Part shown: positions 11,838 to 21,568 of the stretch, piece after piece
Layout: the number at the start of each line of letters is the position of its first letter
Position numbering within the stretch: the stretch's first letter is position 1
Origin: Aegilops tauschii subsp. strangulata
Taxonomy: Eukaryota; Streptophyta; Magnoliopsida; Poales; Poaceae
Direction of reading: 5' to 3'
Assembly (NCBI RefSeq): GCF_002575655.3
Contig: NC_053037.3
Span: 444,819,793 to 444,883,792 of the forward strand
DNA: 64,000 nucleotides
Made by a program: the position numbers and the translations under genes
Notes under the pieces: model-generated
What the model was told of the DNA's origin: nothing
Seen by the model: only the letters and a program-made list of their open reading frames with translations
The model's database searches: none

Positions 11838-12334
11838 GAAAGGTCTACCAAAGATAATGGGACAAAAGTCATCTTGTGGGGAAAAAAGAACAAGAAATCA
11901 GTAGGGTATTTTATTTTCCCACACAAGACTTCAACATCTCTAACAATCCCAAATGTTGATATGGTGTCTCTATTATCAAGCTTAATAGTAACATCTATTT
12001 CTTCTAACACAGCAGGTGCTATGTCTTTCATAATTTCTTGATATAAGGTGTAAGGAATAGCACTCACACTAGCACCCATGTCACATAAACCATGATAACA
12101 GTGATCTCCTATTTTAACTAAAATAACAGGCATGCCAACAACAGGTCTATGTTTATCTTTTTTATCAAGTTTGGCAATTCTAGCAGCTTCTTCACAAAAG
12201 TAAATAACATTCCCATCTATATCTTCTTCTAAGAGATCTTTAACCATAGCAATACAAGGTTCTACTTTAATTTGTTTCATCAGGTTTAGGTGTTCTAATA
12301 TAGCTTTTGTTAACCACAGTTGAAACTTTAGCAT
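11834..12334 (-). pseudogene. Fatima copy A aspartic protease region
   Basis: Retroviral-type aspartic protease region, reverse strand. The key part reads HCYHGLCDMGASVSAIPYTLY, where DMGAS replaces the more common DTGAS, a known pattern in Athila-group elements. The flap-side segment DRDTISTFG-like and VEVLCGKIKYPTDF follows. The frame is then lost near 11840-11880, where copy B reads through SPQDDFCPIIFGRPFLNT. It overlaps the end of the gag frame at 12267-12334. Confidence 0.78.
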
Positions 12335-13307
12335 GTTCCTTTATCCTAATAGGGAAAGGTGGTTTCTCTATATAAGCAGAAGGAACAACTGGATCAACAT
12401 TATAAAGTATAGTTTCTTCTTCAACTGGTACCGGTTCTTTAGTTTCTTCCTTAATAGGTGGGTGATATTGAAACCACTTCCCTTTAGGGAGTTCAACATG
12501 AGTAGCAAATGATTCACAAAAGGAGTCTATTATCTCAGAGTCAAGTCCATATTTAGTGCTAAACTTTTGAAAAGCATCGGTATCCATAAAAGATTTAACA
12601 CAATCATACTTAAGTTTAATACCTGACTCTTTACCTTCGTCGAGTTCCCAATCTTCAGAATTGCGTTTAATTATTTCCAAAAGATCCCTCCGGAATTCAA
12701 TAGCATTCTTTATAAAAGAACCAGCACAAGAAGTATCAAGCATGGTTTGATCATTACGAGAAAGCCGAGCATAAAAATTCTGGATAATAATTTCTCTTGA
12801 GAGCTCATGGTTGGGGCATGAATATAACATTGAATTAAGCCTCCCCCAAGCTAGAGCGATACTTTCTCCTTCACGAGGCCAAAAATTATATATATAATTC
12901 CGATCATGATGAACTAGATGCATAGGATAAAATTTTTGGTGGAACTCCAATTTCAAATGATTCCAATTACAAGATCCAATATCATCGCATAGCCTATACC
13001 ATGCCAATGCTTTTCCCTTCAAAGATAAAGGGAAAACCTTTTTCATAACTTCATCCCTGGGTAAACCTGCAAGCTTAAACAATCCACAAATTTGTTCTAC
13101 ATATATCAAGTGCATATCAGGATGTTCGGTTCCATCTCCTGCATAAGGATTAGCTAGCAGTTGTTCTATCATACCCGAAGGAATTTCATATTCAATATTT
13201 TCAGTAGGTGCAGTAGGTTGAGGGGTAACTAATTGTGGTTCTGGACGAGGTGAAGATACCCCGAACAAACCCCTCAAAGGATTGTTTTCCACAGTAACAA
13301 GTGACAA
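12267..13307 (-). pseudogene. Fatima copy A gag
   Basis: Gag polyprotein of the Retrotrans_gag type. Motifs in order: YEIPSGMIEQLLANPYAGDG, then the capsid core MKKVFPLSLKGKALAWYRLCDDI, then ARLSRNDQTMLDTSCAGSF. A charged tail PPIKEETKEPVPVEEET leads to PPFPIRIKEHAKVSTVV. The frame is open for 346 codons, but the listed 5' codon at 13307 is TTG, so a canonical start is not obvious; the first Met in the conserved part is far inside. It lacks a visible CCHC knuckle, as is usual for this group. Confidence 0.8.
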
Positions 13308-13355
13308 TAAATTTTAGCACACTATATAAATGTTTCCCTACCAAAGGCGCTTAAC

Positions 13356-13373
13356 TCCCCGGCAACGGCGCTA
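13356..13373 (-). other. Fatima copy A primer-binding site (tRNA-Asp type)
   Basis: The sense strand reads TAGCGCCGTTGCCGGGGA, 11 bp downstream of the LTR end at 13385. It matches the 3' end complement of plant tRNA-Asp (TGGCGCCGTTGCC...) with one change near its start. Copy B has lost this site by deletion. Confidence 0.7.
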
Positions 13374-13384
13374 GAAAATAGCCT

Positions 13385-13874
13385 TGATGACCCAAAAGTA
13401 TAGAGGATCAATTGTAGCTCTTTTCTATAAGTAAGAGTGTCGAACCCAATGAGGAGCAGAAGGAAATGGCAAGTGGTTTTCAGCAAGGTAATGTCTGCAA
13501 GTGCTGAAATTATAAGTAGCAGAGTAGTTTGATAGCAAGATAATTTGTAACGAGCAAGTAACGATAGTAGTAACAAAAGTGCATCAAGGTAGCCCAATCC
13601 TTTTGAGGCAAAGGACAGGCCAAAATGGTCTCTTATGATAAGCAAAGCGTTCTTGAGGGTACACGAGAATTTCGTCTAGTCACTTTCATCGTGTTGGTTT
13701 AATTTGTGTTCGGTACTTTGATAATTTGATATGTGGGTGGACCGGTGCTTAGGTGTTGTTCTTACTTTAACAAACCTCCTACTTATGATTAACCCTCCCG
13801 CAAGCATCCGCAACTATGAGAAAACTATTAAGAATAAATTCTAACCATAGCATTAAACTTTTGGATCCAATCGG
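13385..13874 (-). repeat. Fatima copy A 5' LTR, truncated
   Basis: Only the last ~490 bp of the ~1.5 kb LTR remain. It matches the LTR ends at 3761-4250 and, in reverse complement, 28800-29291. At 13874 it breaks into a 31 bp scrap from the middle of the LTR (13875-13905, same strand; counterpart at about 28185-28220 in reverse complement) and then into copy B's LTR in the opposite direction. Confidence 0.82.
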
Positions 13875-13940
13875 TTCCGCCTTGAGACGATGACGCTCCA
13901 TCCCGTAAGGGACCGATTGGATCCAAAAGTTTAATGCTAT

Positions 13941-14596
13941 TGTCGTGGAATTGTCACGGCAGATGTCCTTAGCGTGAGGACTTAGTCGTGAGGCCAGCGC
14001 ATCTATGTAGTAGCTTGAGAGGGGTTGATTGGGATGAGAGACGCAGGGCGGATCAACGCACAAGACAAGGGTTTAGACAGCTTCGGGCCCCGGGAAACAT
14101 CATCCGGTAACAACCCTACGTGCTGTTTGAGGCTAGGTTTCATTATGATCACGGGAGAGTCACCGGTTCCGGCTCTCGGTGTTTAGCCCCTAGAGATTAT
14201 TTCTTGTTCCTTGTCTCTCTTTGGGGTGCCCTGCCCCTCCTTATATAAGTTAGAGGGGCGGGTTACATTTGGAGTCCTAGTAGGACTAGGACTAGTCTAT
14301 CTTTTCTTACAAGTTGAATACAAGTCCGGGTCTTGCTTCCTTGGTAGGAGAATATTCTTTATGCCTTTCTTCATAAACCGGCCCACCATAACATGAGCCG
14401 GCCTTCTGGGCTTTGGGCCTACTCTTGTGTCTGACCCGCCGTCGGGGCCATCATTAAGTCGCCAGGCTCGTGAGTCGTCACACCAGTGAACCGCCAGACC
14501 TATGAGTCGCCAATCTTCTGGCGGGTCACGATGAAGCGCCAGGTCCGGCCGGGTCATACTTCCGGCCGGGTCATACCGCGGGGTATATCCCCGACA
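13941..14596 (-). repeat. LARD 3' LTR
   Basis: 656 bp, + strand TGTCGTGGAATTG to TATATCCCCGACA; sense strand TGTCGGGGATATAC to CCACGACA. It has the same length as the right LTR and about a dozen substitutions against it by eye, consistent with a young insertion. A run TCCTTATATAAG near 14240 lies on the + strand. Confidence 0.92.
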
Positions 14597-14610
14597 TTAG
14601 CCCCCAGTTT
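14597..14610 (-). other. LARD polypurine tract
   Basis: The sense strand reads AAACTGGGGGCTAA immediately before the LTR start TGTCGGGG. This is the expected position and composition of the plus-strand primer, and it fixes the reverse orientation of the element. Confidence 0.75.
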
Positions 14611-15281
14611 AATTTGGATTTGTCCATGTTAAACTGATCCTGTAAAATAAACACAAGAAAAAACTTGATAGGTTGTGTTCCGGGTTAAATATTTTCGTGA
14701 ACCGGCACCTGGTCATCTTTAAGTCCTTGTCATTTCCTCCTGGATGCATACTCAAGATCTTATAGCAAATCTCTTTTAACAGATATGTCCAAACCTTGCC
14801 AATGCAAAAAATCCGAGCACTTCTTTTGAAAAATCCGGGTCAGTAGGCCAGCTTCAGAGTCAATTTGCTGGCATTGGTCTCTTGTAGAGAAATATTGTAA
14901 GAAATAATCCACTTGAGTCAGCTTCCAAAGCGCCGGCTTAAAAATATAGGTCTTAAAATACTCATCTGGTTTTCAACTGGCTTAAAGATATAGATCTTGC
15001 CGAGTTATAATTTCCAAAATCTCCGGGTTATAAAAGACTGATGATGCCGGGTCATAATTGTTGCCAACGCCGGTTCATGTTTATTGATGACGCCGGGTTG
15101 TAGTCACAGGGTCATAATGATTGGTGACGCCGGGTCAATCTGGTTTGCTCAAAACAAAGAATTTGAAAATATTTCTTCGATAATAATATAATACCTGTAG
15201 CCCCCAAGGGCCGGGTCATTATGCAATAATGAGCAGGGACTTTGTAAATATGATCATTGATAATAACAGTATATGATGTAA

Positions 15282-15354
15282 TCTCCACCATGGGGCTTGA
15301 ACCCATGTCCACAAGGTTAATAGCTCTGTGCTTTACCAACTGAGCAGTGGATCC
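15282..15354 (-). pseudogene. tRNA-Lys-derived sequence inside the LARD
   Basis: The reverse strand reads like a 73 nt tRNA. It has an A-box/D-arm GCTCAGTTGGTAAAGC, the anticodon-arm segment TTAACCTTGTGG, a perfect T-arm ATGGGTTCAAGCCCCAT (box B GGTTCAAGCCC), and the 3' part GGTGGAGA. It agrees with plant tRNA-Lys(CTT) along the D-, anticodon 3' and T-arms. The anticodon position reads ATT instead of CTT, and the 5' acceptor strand (GGATCCA) no longer pairs with the 3' strand. So it is a pseudogene or a co-opted tRNA-like motif, not a working tRNA. Internal Pol III promoter boxes are still recognisable. Confidence 0.7.
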
Positions 15355-16429
15355 TTCAATATAATGTAATAAGGCTTGTGTATCTTGAATTTTAACAGGA
15401 GCAATTGGTAGCCCCCAAGGGCCGGCTCATTACGATGTGATGAGTCGGGTCTTCAATAAGTTGAGCAAAAAATGTCCTTACATTAGCCCCCAAGTGCCAT
15501 GGTGCATGCTGGCAGTGACATGGGACTTGCATATTTGATGTGATCTCAATGTAAATAATGTAGCCCCCAAGTGCGGGTCGTAAGCCTGCAGCGACTCGGC
15601 ACTATTCTTTCCATTGTAGAATAAATCATATCCATTGATAAAATAATAGCCATTGCGCCAAAGCGACTTTGAATACCTCATCTGCTGATAGGTCAATCCG
15701 GAGTTTAAATACCCGGCGGCTCTTGGCCGATGGCGATTTAATACGCCTCCATTGTAAGCCGGAATTTGTACAACCCGGCGGCTTATAGCCTTTGAGAAAA
15801 TCAAGAATTGATAACCCTTTTGAGACACCAATTTCCATCTATGATGATGGGCTTGAATTTAATCATTTATGTAAGTCATAGCTCTGTAAATCCTGCAAAG
15901 GTTAAACAACATATGCCCTGGCGACTTAACATCAAAAACCAGGGCGAGTAACCACCCAAATGTAGTCTTATCCTGCACGCAAGTAGATCACAAGAACCCT
16001 TGGCGGTTTACAGCAGGGCGGGTCATAATATTTTACATATGACCACTGATGTGTAAAAAAGGAGTCGCAGATAAGCCTGTTATGAATCATAACTTTGAAA
16101 CATAACTATAATATCATACTTGTGATATTGAATTTGCATTTGTCGGTTCATATGACCTATGATATTGAATTGTACTGCCGGCTTATGATACCTGTGCAGT
16201 AAGTGTGATAACGCAATCCTTAGAAGCCAATGCTTCCACATAAATGATGATTGTCATAAGCCGGCGACTTATCATCGAAAATCAAGCCGGATTTAAATAG
16301 AAACCACTCATATACACTTTAGATGTGTTCAAAAGAGCTTCAAATAAAATCCCAAAAATTATTTGCAAAAGGAGACTTCAAAAATTTTGAGGCTTCTGAT
16401 TCGAATATGATCAGAAAATTGTCCCAAAG

Positions 16430-16830
16430 GGGTTAAGCTAAGATTTGAATACGATCATATAGCCCCCAGTGGCTTTGGCGTTGCCGATCAAGAGGGTACC
16501 GACAGCTATGTTCTCTTTGCTTCGAATACGACCTATGTTTGAACAGGAAGCCCCCAAATGACCTTGAGAGTTGTTTAACGACGCTGATTCAAATACGATC
16601 CACGTCGGTTCCCAAGAGGGGTTGAGCTATGATTCGAATACGATCAAGAAGCCCCCTAGTGAGCTCGGCAGTGTGCCAATCAAGAGGGTACCGACAGCTA
16701 TGTTCTCTTTGGTTCGAATACGACCTATGTTTGAACAGGAAGCCCCCTAGTGATCATGAGAATATTTAACGACTCTGATTCGAATACGATCAGGGTCACA
16801 CAAAAAGGGTTAAGCTAAATTCGAATACGA
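16430..16830. repeat. 192 bp tandem duplication in the LARD interior
   Basis: The block GAGGGTACCGACAGCTATG to GAACAGGAAGCCCCC occurs at about 16492-16555 and again at about 16684-16747, a spacing of 192 bp. Flanking GATTCGAATACGATCA-type words repeat with it. A partial third unit follows to about 16830. Confidence 0.8.
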
Positions 16831-17700
16831 TCAGCTCCCAATGGTCACTAAAGAAGGGTACCTATATTTGAGTTGTGCTTTGTAACAGACTCTCTTTGGT
16901 CCCTTTAATTTTTCCTGAGAACTTGAACTTTTGCGAGAGATAAATTCTTTTTGAACCAGAAAAAACTGGATATTGAGAGTTTCAAAGTTTTATGATAAAC
17001 AAATTTACCTTGAACCGGATTTTGAACCAGATTTGAGAGCTTCAAAACTCTGTGGCAGATAAATTTCCCTTGAACCGGATCTTAAACCGGCTATTTTAAG
17101 AGCTTCAGTGCTTTGTGGGAGATATCAAGTCTCTTGAGCCGGATATAAACCGGAATCCTTCTTTTTAAGCCAGAAATTTTCTGACGGCCTTTAAACTTTT
17201 TACCAATATGGCGGTAGCCTCCGGGACCGGGTTATTTTTCCCTCCAATGACCCGGAGTTCTTGAATGCATTGAAACCGACCAATGCTGCCGAGTCATATC
17301 ATTGTAGCCCCCGAGTCTCAAGATGACTCGAGAAGTTGGCTTTGAGATTCTCTATATTGACCATAGCATAAGGTGTATATCATTGGTGTTGATAGCGTGA
17401 TGTGAATCCTCAGAAGGTTGAGGTAACTGCGCCGGGTTATAAATGATCCCATATGAGCCGTGCCAACAACTCGGCCAATGGCTCCTTCCAACTGGTTGTT
17501 CGAAGTTAACCAAACTGTAGTGGCGGCGACTCGTGCGCCTGCCCATTGAACCATCCAGTGCAGACGACGGCTGATAATATATGATAATTTGCCTCCAGTT
17601 TGTTGGAAGAAAAACGGGCTTCCCAAGTAGTGACTTGCTCATAATCAATAAACAACTCATCCAGACAAGTGCGGCCTGGTATGTTGATGTAGACCAGGCC

Positions 17701-17959
17701 GCGAGAGACGGCCTCGGCGTTGTAAGTCGGCGTGGTCGCGAGAGACGGCCACGGCGTTGTAAGTCGGCGTGGTCGCGAGAGACGGCCACGGCGTTGCAAG
17801 CCGGCGCGGTCGCGACAGACGGCCACGGCGTTGTAAGCCGGCACGGTCGCGAGAGACGGCCACGGCGTTGTAAGCCGGCGCGGTCGCGAGAGACGGCCAC
17901 GGCGTTGTAAACCGGCGCGGTCGCGAGAGACGGCCACGGCGTTGTAAACCGGCGCGTGC
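17701..17959. repeat. 37 bp minisatellite, seven units
   Basis: Seven head-to-tail units of exactly 37 bp; the word GCGAGAGACGG (one unit GCGACAGACGG) starts at 17701, 17738, 17775, 17812, 17849, 17886 and 17923. Each unit contains GGCCACGGCGTTGTAA followed by a GCCGGCGCGGTC-type end. Diverged, unspaced relatives occur at about 18180-18265. The unit has no stop in any frame, and 37 is not a multiple of 3, so long GC-rich frames appear on both strands without being genes. Confidence 0.93.
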
Positions 17960-19625
17960 GGGTCAACCATGTTTGTTTTGATGTAGCGAACAATTGCCCT
18001 GCATCAACAATAGTGCAGACCAAGGCAAAGATAAACTACTCTTTGACAAAAATAATACGCGCCAATAAAATATATCTTAGATGGATATCACCTGATGTGC
18101 CAGGCCGGAAAGTAACCCGCCATGAATTTGATGATCACAACGTGACGTTGAAATCACTCATAGGCGAGTCAGCCGCGGGTGCAGGTAGACGAGTCGGCCG
18201 CGGTGTTGCAAGCCGGTGCGGACGAGCAAGTTGTCCTCCGCGTTGTAAGCCGGCGCGGATGCGTGAACCGGCCATCCGTTCATCGGGTAATGCGACACGG
18301 AGGAAAACACCATTGTAAAACGTTGCCATTTCGTGCTCTATACCCGCAGTATAACAATAATTTTATCTGTATATAAAAACACCAATAGGGCAGTGTAATA
18401 GTGCTCAGAGGAACTAAAATATACTGATAAAATATATAGGAGGGATAACACCTGATTTGTTCGGATAACGGATGACCCGTTAACACGGCAGAGGCGTCTC
18501 AACGCAGTTTGGCGGCTTAAGATGGCCTGCGACTAGTGAAACGGCAGGTTCGCGTTGGAACGGCCATCAGCCGTAGTTGTTGTGGTGCATCAACAGAGGC
18601 CGTGTCCTTGTTCGTTTCCGGGTCACGGTCAGTTTGGTTGACTCCCGTCCGAACTCTTGTCGTGGTCTCCTTCCCTTCTCAGATTGATGATAATTTGGCA
18701 GCAGTGTAGATGTATTGTCCACGTACATCAGCTTTGGCAATAGTGAACCAGTCTTGCCCTTCACGTGGGAGTCAAAAAAGGCATTAATCAAGTTTTGGAA
18801 ACCGTGCCTGGAGCTTTGCACATAGTAGCAGTATTGATGGTAGTAGTTGTAACACCAGTAATTTCGTTGGGGCAATCTGACCGCATCAATCTCTCTCACA
18901 ACTCTGACCGCATCAATATTGTAAACTCCCCGGACAGAAACGGAGGCCACTACAGCAGTTCTTCCACAATGGAGGCGATCTAAGGCTTGGGCGCAGGGTG
19001 GTAACCGTGGATCGGAGCAGGCGCTGATGCAAACTACGGCGGAGGCAGCGCTCGTTGAACCAGCGCTTAGTGCTTGGAAGAAGCGATACAGAAACGAGAC
19101 TGAAGGACGCCGCGGGCGAACCGGCAACGGTAGCTGAGGCAAGCAGAGACGGCCGTAGGAAGGAGAGGCGTGGACGACTCGGGAATTTTGGATAGAAAAC
19201 GTGCCCACGTCCACGTCCCTCTCCGGGTCGTGGTATCCCCCTTCTTTTTCGGATTAAACAAATTGCAACCGACCGCCGGACTGATATGCCTCGAGACTTG
19301 ATGCACATGTATACGGCCATATGTATGAACGCCCGGATGATTACGCGTCCACGTCTGTGCCATTGGTGACCCGGCGGTTCGATGGATTGGCGCAGCAGCG
19401 AACATCGATTTGCTCTTTGTCTCGATATATTGCAAACTGCGGCGGCGGGTGCGCAATCGCAACCCTAATTTCTTTGATCTCAATCTTGTATCCGCCGGCT
19501 TCAAAGTGAATCATGTTCCAGATCAAAAAGAACAAACTTGTCGGCTCTTTCTCATCCGACGAAAACGTGAGCTTCTCGAACCCTAAGAGAGATCCCTCCA
19601 AGAACTCATCACCACTGTGCGCAGG
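17960..19625 (-). other. LARD interior, 5' half, no recognised gene
   Basis: About 1.7 kb between the minisatellite and the PBS. Reverse-strand open stretches at 18567-19214 and 19341-19661 exist, but the second runs into the LTR boundary and neither resembles gag. The composition is GC-rich with CGG/CCG words. This is the leader-side (packaging-side) region of the element. No function can be assigned. Confidence 0.6.
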
Positions 19626-19643
19626 CCCCACGGTGGGCGCCAA
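19626..19643 (-). other. LARD primer-binding site
   Basis: The sense strand reads TTGGCGCCCACCGTGGGG one base after the LTR end CCACGACA. Position and pattern fit a primer-binding site; the cognate tRNA was not determined. Confidence 0.65.
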
Positions 19644-19644
19644 C

Positions 19645-20300
19645 TGTCGTGGAATTGTCACGGCAGATGTCCTTAGCGTGAGGACTTAGTCGTGAGGCCA
19701 GCGCATCTATGTAGTAGCTTGAGAGGGGTTGATTGGGATGAGAGACGCAGGGCGGATCAACGCACAAGACAAGGGTTTAGACAGCTTCGGGCCCCGGGAA
19801 ACATCATCCGGTAACAACCCTACGTGTTGTTTGAGGCTGGGTTTCATCATGATCACGGGAGAGTCGCCGGTTCCGGCTCTCGGTGTTTAGCCCCTAGAGA
19901 TTATTTCTTGTTCCTTGTCTCTCTTTGGGGTGCCCTGTCCCTCCTTATATAAGTTAGAGGGGCGGGTTACATGTGGAGTCCTAGTAGGACTAGGACTAGT
20001 CTATCTTTTCTTACAAGTTCAATACAAGTCCGGGTCTCGCTTCCTTGGTAGGAGAATATTCTTTATGCCTTTCTTCATAAACCGGCCCACCATAACATGA
20101 GCCGGCCTTCTGGGCTTTGGGCCTACTCTTCTGTCTGACCCGCCGTCGGGGCCATCATTAAGTCGCCAGGCTCGTGAGTCGTCACACCAGTGAACCGCCA
20201 GACCTATGAGTCGCCAATCTTCCGGCGGGTCACGATGAAGCGCCAGGTCCGGCTGGGTCATACTTCCGGCCGGGTCATACCGCGGGGTATATCCCCGACA
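19645..20300 (-). repeat. LARD 5' LTR
   Basis: 656 bp, the twin of 13941-14596. It is followed directly by the second TSD copy GCTAT and the resumed Fatima LTR. Confidence 0.92.
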
Positions 20301-20305
20301 GCTAT

Positions 20306-20765
20306 GGTTAGAATTATTCTTAATGTTTTTCTCATAGTTGCGGATGCTTGTGGGAGGGTTAATCATAAGTAGGAGGTTTGTTCAAGTAAGAACAGCACCT
20401 AAGCACCTGTCCACCCACATATCAAATTATCAAAGTAGCGAACACAAATCAAACCAACATGATGAAAGTGACTAGATGAAATTCCTGTGTACCCTCAAGA
20501 ACGCTTTGCTTATCATAAGAGACCGGTTTGGCCTATCCTTTGCCTCAAAAGGATTGGGCTACCTTGCTGCATACTTGTTACTATTATCTTTACTTGCTCG
20601 TTACAAATTATCTTGCTATCAAACTACTCGCTACTTACAATTTCAGCACTTACAGACATTACCTTACTGAAAAATACTTGTCATTTCCTTCTGCTCCTCG
20701 TTGGGTTTGACAATCTTACTTATCGCAAAGAGCTACAATTGATCCCCTATACTTGTGGGTCATCA
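20306..20765 (+). repeat. Fatima copy B 5' LTR, end portion
   Basis: Continues from 13940 across the LARD. It matches the last ~460 bp of the 3' LTR at 28832-29291, including CACCTAAGCACC and the end ACTTGTGGGTCATCA. Together with 13906-13940 only about 495 bp of LTR remain, nearly the same cut point as in copy A. Confidence 0.85.
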
Positions 20766-21568
20766 AGGCTATGTTCGGGGTATCTTCACCTCGTCTGGAA
20801 CCACAATTAGCTACCCCTCAACCTACTGCACCTACTGAAAATATTGAATATGAAATTCCTTCGGGTATGATAGAACAACTGCTAGCTAATCCTTATGCAG
20901 GAGATGGAACAGAACATCCGATATGCACTTGATATATGTGGAACAAATTTGTGGATTGTTTAAGCTTGTAGGTTTACCCAGGGATGAAGTTATGAAAAAA
21001 ATTCCCTTTATCTTTGAAGGGAAAAGCATTGGCATGGTATAGGCTATGCGATGATATTGGATCTTGGAATTGGAATCATTTGAAATTGGAGTTCCACCAA
21101 AAACAATATCCTATAAATCTAGTTCATCGTGATCGGAATTATATATATAACTTTTGGCCTCGCGAAGGAGAAAGTATCGCTCTATCTTGGGGGAGGCTTA
21201 AGTCAGTGTTATATTCATGCCCCAACCATGAGCTCTCAAGAGAAATTATTATCCAGAATTTTTATGCTCGGCTTTCTCGTAATGATCAAACCATGCTTGA
21301 TACTTCTTGTGCTGGTTCTTTTATAAATAAGACTATTGAATTCCCGTGGGATCTTTTGGAAAGAATTAAACACAATTATGAAGATTGGGAACTCGACGAA
21401 GGTAAAGAGTCAGGTATTAAACTTAAGTATGATTGTGTTAAATCTTTTATGGATACCGATGCTTTTCAAAAGTTTAGCACTAAATATGGACTTGACTCTG
21501 AGATAGTAGCCTCCTTTTGTGAATCATTTTCTACTCATGTTGAACTCCCTAAAGAGAAGTGGGTTTAA
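20766..21568 (+). pseudogene. Fatima copy B gag
   Basis: Gag with its start deleted. The opening part (20775-20930) encodes YEIPSGMIEQLLANPYAGDG in one frame. A 1 bp loss near 20922 (ACATCCGATATG against ACATCCTGATATG in copy A) and an indel near 21000 shift it. It is open again at 21014-21568 with GKALAWYRLCDDIGSWNWN, ARLSRNDQTMLDTSCAGSF and DWELDEGKESGIKL. Not functional. Confidence 0.8.

Larger units (their letters stand above)
3761..13905 (-). mobile_element. Fatima-type gypsy element, copy A (defective)
   Basis: An Athila-group gypsy retrotransposon on the reverse strand. In element order it has: truncated 5' LTR (13385-13874 plus a 31 bp internal LTR scrap to 13905), PBS (13356-13373), gag (13307-12267), protease, RT/RNase H, integrase split by a LINE, an accessory ORF (7289-6867), about 1.6 kb of non-coding sequence, and a 3' LTR (5267-3761). 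All of gag-pol carries stops or frameshifts. No matching TSD was found: the 5 bp at 3756-3760 is ATGAA and the 5 bp after copy B is CCCTA. It abuts copy B head to head. Confidence 0.88.
14597..17640 (-). other. LARD interior, 3' half, non-coding
   Basis: About 3 kb with no credible reading frame. It is built from dispersed short repeats. One class is AGCCCCCAAG-type tracts (sense CTTGGGGGCT) at roughly 15199, 15412, 15485, 15560, 16460, 16550, 16650, 16740 and 17305. Another is words of the type CGGGTCAT and GCCGG(C/G)TTA. Near 16400-16830 the word TTCGAATACGA recurs many times. The tRNA-Lys-derived segment lies at 15282-15354. Confidence 0.7.
13941..20300 (-). mobile_element. LARD-like non-coding LTR retrotransposon, TSD GCTAT
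   Basis: A 6360 bp LTR element with two 656 bp LTRs (13941-14596, 19645-20300) and perfect TSDs GCTAT (13936-13940, 20301-20305). Orientation is reverse: a PBS-like site abuts the right LTR (19626-19643) and a polypurine tract GGGGGCTAA abuts the left LTR. The ~5 kb interior encodes no recognisable gag or pol, so it must move in trans, like large retrotransposon derivatives. It instead contains repeated GGGGGCTA tracts, a 192 bp duplication, a 37 bp minisatellite and a tRNA-Lys-derived sequence. It inserted into the 5' LTR of Fatima copy B. Family name not recognised with confidence. Confidence 0.92.

Noticed and set aside
17352..18023. Long reverse-strand frames rich in Arg and Pro (also 17506-17970 and forward 17581-17910)
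   Set aside because: They come from the stop-free 37 bp minisatellite; period 37 puts the same DNA in all three frames. No conserved domain.
19341..19661. 106-codon reverse frame beside the LARD PBS as a gag
   Set aside because: It starts within the LTR and crosses the PBS; no gag motif, and it lies in the leader.
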